Source of the DNA: Sinorhizobium terangae
GTDB taxonomy: Bacteria > Pseudomonadota > Alphaproteobacteria > Rhizobiales > Rhizobiaceae
Reading direction: 5' to 3'
DNA: 56,810 nt
Assembly: GCF_009601505.1 (NCBI RefSeq)
Contig: NZ_WITC01000042.1
Span: 1 to 56,810, forward strand
How positions within the stretch are numbered: position 1 is the stretch's first letter; every line of letters starts with the position of its first letter. Made by a program: the position numbers and the translations under genes. Below the pieces are notes generated by a model, which did no database searches, was not told the origin of the DNA, and saw only the letters and a program-made list of their open reading frames with translations. Of the stretch, positions 54,432 through 56,810 are shown piece by piece.

Positions 54432-55676
54432 ATGCGCGCAAGGACGGTCGGCTCCCTCCCCTTCATCTTTTTGCTATTTCTCACAACCGGGCACGCCTTC
54501 GCCCTTGAGCCGCCGCGATCGGGACATCCGGTCTTCGACCGAGCCGTGCAGCTCGTGGTCGACAACTTTCATGACACAGCGGCGCTCGATCGGTTTGCCG
54601 CGACGGTGCGTCACGAGATTGAAGATGTGCCGCTAACCGCCAAGAGTTCGCAGGCCGAGGTCGACAGGGCAATCGACACGATCCTCGCCAGTCTCGGTGC
54701 GTCCCATACCGCCCGCTTCAAACGCGATACGATCGACTACTTCGAACTCGTTGATATATTCCGCTTTGCCATACGCAACGACATGCGGCGATTGTTTCCG
54801 CCTGACGGCGAAGTGAACTATGCCGGCATCGGCATGGTCACACAAAGCACTGGCCCGCGGTTCGTCACCGATGTCTATGACGGGTCACCCGCCGACCGCG
54901 CGGGAATTCTCGTTGGCGACGAGATTCTCTCGGTGGATGGCGCCCCCTACCGGGAAGTCGAGTCCTTTCGGGACAAGGCCGGGCGAAACGTCGAGGTGCG
55001 GTTGCGGCGTCAGGCGGGTGCCGAGCCCATCGCCGTCAAGGTTGCCGTCGAGCGGCTGAGGCCGCTGCGGACATTCGAGAGGGCGATCGAGAACAGCGTC
55101 AAAGTGACGGAGCATGATGGGCGGCGGATCGGTTATCTTCGGCTGTGGACGCTCTCGACCGCAGACGGACTGGACATTGTCGCACGCGAGCTTGCAACCG
55201 GGCGCCTCAAGGATGCTGAGGGCGTGATCGTCGATCTGCGCGGCCGGTGGGGCGGCGGGCCGGCCGATGCGGCCGAGCTTTTCGTTGGCGACACGCCGAC
55301 TTTCCGGCTGATCAATCGGAATGGCAAGGAGACGCTCGCCAATGTGCGCTGGCGCCGGCCGGTGGTGGCGATCATCGACGAAGGCGCCAGAAGCGGGTTG
55401 GAACTCTTCGCCTATGCCTTGAAGGTGAACGGAATTCCGCTCGTCGGCACGCGAACGGCCGGTGCTCTGCTCGCCGGCCGCGCTTATCTGCTGCCTGACG
55501 ACAGCCTGCTGGAACTGGCAGTCTCGGATGCCGTCATCGACGAGGGGCTGCGGCTCGAAGGGCGAGGCGTTGAGCCCGACATTCCGGTGCCATTCAGCCT
55601 GCCCTACGCGGCGGGAAAAGATCCGCAGTTCGACGCCGCGATCGAGGAGATGCGGCGCGTTCTGGCGAAGGGCTGA
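54432..55676 (+). CDS. PDZ-containing S41-family peptidase-like protein
   Basis: This 414-aa exported protein has a signal peptide (VGSLPFIFLLFLTTGHAFA). It then has a helical N-terminal part, a PDZ domain (~residues 125-220; SPADRAGILVGDEILSVDGA) and a tail-specific protease core. The candidate nucleophile is S321 in DEGARSGLELFAYALK. The Lys expected shortly after in CtpA-type enzymes is absent: GTRTAGALLAGRAYLLPDDS has no Lys. It may use the alternative IRBP/tricorn-like arrangement or be inactive. The ATG at 54432 is the first Met before the signal peptide; longer frames read through the repeat. Confidence 0.82.
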   Translation: MRARTVGSLPFIFLLFLTTGHAFALEPPRSGHPVFDRAVQLVVDNFHDTAALDRFAATVRHEIEDVPLTAKSSQAEVDRAIDTILASLGASHTARFKRDTIDYFELVDIFRFAIRNDMRRLFPPDGEVNYAGIGMVTQSTGPRFVTDVYDGSPADRAGILVGDEILSVDGAPYREVESFRDKAGRNVEVRLRRQAGAEPIAVKVAVERLRPLRTFERAIENSVKVTEHDGRRIGYLRLWTLSTADGLDIVARELATGRLKDAEGVIVDLRGRWGGGPADAAELFVGDTPTFRLINRNGKETLANVRWRRPVVAIIDEGARSGLELFAYALKVNGIPLVGTRTAGALLAGRAYLLPDDSLLELAVSDAVIDEGLRLEGRGVEPDIPVPFSLPYAAGKDPQFDAAIEEMRRVLAKG

Positions 55677-55701
55677 GCGGCAGTTCCGATGAGGCTGGTG
55701 C

Positions 55702-56700
55702 CTATTCGCTCTGCCGGAAATTGCGGATCCGGTCGAACAGGACGGCGAGCACCGTGGCGCCGCCGATGAAGGTGCCCTGCCAGAAGGCATTGATGCCGAG
55801 CAGGCCGAGACTGTTGCGGATTACCTCGATGAGCGCCGCTCCGATCAATGCTCCGGAGGCCGTGCCGACACCGCCGGCGAGATTGGCACCGCCGATCACC
55901 GCCGCGGCAATCACCTGAAGCTCCATTCCAGCGCCGATATTGGTGGTGACGGCACCGAGCCAGCCGGTCTGAATGATGCCGGCGATCCCGGCCGCGAGCG
56001 CGGAGATCATATAAACGGCGACCTTGATCCTTCTGACCGGGACGCCCGTGAGGGTGGCCGCCTGTTCGTTGCCGCCGATGGCAAAGACGTAGCGGCCGAA
56101 CTTGGTCCAGCGCAGCACGAAACCGGTGAGGAGCGCCAGCGCGACCATGTAGAGCACCGGGTTGGCGATGCCGAGGAACCATGCGCCGCCGCCGAGGGCC
56201 AGCAACTTGTCATGGTCCGGTCCGAACTGAAAAACGACGGTGTTGTTGGACGCCACCATCGCCAGGCTGCGTGCGATCGACAGCATGCCGAGCGTGATCA
56301 CAAAAGGCGGAAAGCCCAGATAGGCGATCATGACCCCGTTGAAGGCACCGATCAGAAGCGCGGTGCCGATCGAGGCGGCGATGCCGACCTCGATGCCATA
56401 GCCGGCGTGCATGACGACCGCGAGTATCATGCTGCACAGGCAAAGCACGGATCCGACGGACAGATCGATGCCGCCGGTAATGATGACGAGGGTCATGCCG
56501 AGAGCGATGATCGCGACGAAAGTCACGTTGCGGGTGATATTGTAGAGGTTCTTCGCCGTGGCGAACGAGTCTGTAGCGAAGGACAAGAATATGCAGGCGA
56601 AGATCACCGCGATCAGCACCCAGAAAGTCTGGCTCGCGAGCAACGCCGCCGGCCAGGTTTGTTGTCTGTGTTCTATGGTCCGTTCCAGCGTTGTTGCCAT
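55702..56700 (-). CDS. Ribose-class ABC transporter permease (RbsC type)
   Basis: This 332-aa inner-membrane permease has eight to ten hydrophobic segments and the class signature IIALGMTLVIITGGIDLSVG, followed later by LQVIAAAVIGGANLAGGVGT and GAALIEVIRNSLGLLGINAF. The start at 56700 gives MATTLERTIEHRQQTWPAAL; a longer frame reads back through the repeat. Its ATPase and binding-protein partners should lie upstream on this strand, beyond the window. It converges with the S41 gene, 25 bp apart. Confidence 0.9.
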   Translation of the reverse strand: MATTLERTIEHRQQTWPAALLASQTFWVLIAVIFACIFLSFATDSFATAKNLYNITRNVTFVAIIALGMTLVIITGGIDLSVGSVLCLCSMILAVVMHAGYGIEVGIAASIGTALLIGAFNGVMIAYLGFPPFVITLGMLSIARSLAMVASNNTVVFQFGPDHDKLLALGGGAWFLGIANPVLYMVALALLTGFVLRWTKFGRYVFAIGGNEQAATLTGVPVRRIKVAVYMISALAAGIAGIIQTGWLGAVTTNIGAGMELQVIAAAVIGGANLAGGVGTASGALIGAALIEVIRNSLGLLGINAFWQGTFIGGATVLAVLFDRIRNFRQSE

Positions 56701-56728
56701 CGTCGACCTTCGTCTCTCTCCGCGGCCA

Positions 56729-56810
56729 CTGCATGTTTCCTTAAATCGTGGCCGATTTAAAGATAAAAACATGCAGCAATTCAAAGTGCTACAGCGTCCT
56801 TTGCGCGTCT
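56729..56810. repeat. Rhizobial intergenic mosaic repeat (RIME-like) 4, partial
   Basis: Module two in reverse order (CTGCATGTTTCCTTAAATCG...TTTAAAGATAAAAACATGCAG) followed by the start of module one (GTGCTACAGCGTCCTTTGCG), cut by the window end. It lies 28 bp upstream of the RbsC-type permease start, the same distance as unit 3 from its gene. Confidence 0.8.

Overview
The window is high-GC alphaproteobacterial DNA, almost certainly from a Sinorhizobium/Ensifer species. The strongest evidence is a block (about 5.0-31.8 kb) with the gene order and protein types of the S. meliloti galactoglucan (EPS II) cluster, formerly exp and now wga/wgc/wgg/wgd/wge. Rhizobial mosaic intergenic repeats recur between genes. 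The mix of polysaccharide, sugar-transport and mobile genes would suit a pSymB-like chromid, but the sequence alone does not prove the replicon. Gene symbols in this block are assigned from synteny and protein type, not from a database search.

Layout. 0-3.5 kb: two related but distinct insertion sequences, placed head-to-tail 5 bp apart. 3.7-5.2 kb: a scar zone with the 3' end of a broken gene, a complete HigBA-type toxin-antitoxin module with twin operators, scrambled DNA, and a wgaJ (rfbD) gene cut to its first ~44 codons. 5.2-17.6 kb, minus strand: dTDP-sugar genes (wgaI, wgaH, wgaG), a secreted glycoside-hydrolase-like protein (wgaF), two tandem pyruvyltransferases (wgaE, wgaD), a fused GT2-GT4 glycosyltransferase (wgaB), an unrecognised protein (wgaA), a GT4 (wgcA) and the MarR regulator wggR. 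17.8-31.8 kb, plus strand: a type I secretion ATPase and adaptor (wgdA, wgdB), their likely RTX calcium-binding substrate (wgeA), then wgeB-wgeH (glycosyltransferases, a methyltransferase, a membrane/coiled-coil protein and an alpha/beta hydrolase). Near-identical palindromes lie upstream of wgaA, wggR/wgdA and wgeA and are the probable WggR sites.

32-38.3 kb: a class III adenylate cyclase with TPRs (minus) diverges from a short gene and a tight operon of three enzymes: an N-formylglutamate-amidohydrolase-like protein, a DUF1704/QEGLA (MATCAP-like) putative metallopeptidase, and a glutathione-synthetase-like ATP-grasp ligase. This ligase-plus-carboxypeptidase pairing is the best candidate for an undescribed peptide-tagging or tag-removal system. 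38.4-43.8 kb: a ytfQRT-yjfF-like (galactofuranose-type) ABC importer with a FadR/GntR regulator. 43.9-51.4 kb: a second sugar importer operon (minus) with a sugar-phosphate isomerase and a Gfo/Idh/MocA dehydrogenase, divergent from a LacI regulator over a perfect 16-bp palindrome. 51.5-56.8 kb: a small secreted Cys-rich protein, a site-2 protease with CBS domains, two convergent membrane proteins, a PDZ/S41 protease-like protein and an RbsC-type permease whose operon partners lie outside the window. No tRNA, rRNA or CRISPR array was recognised.
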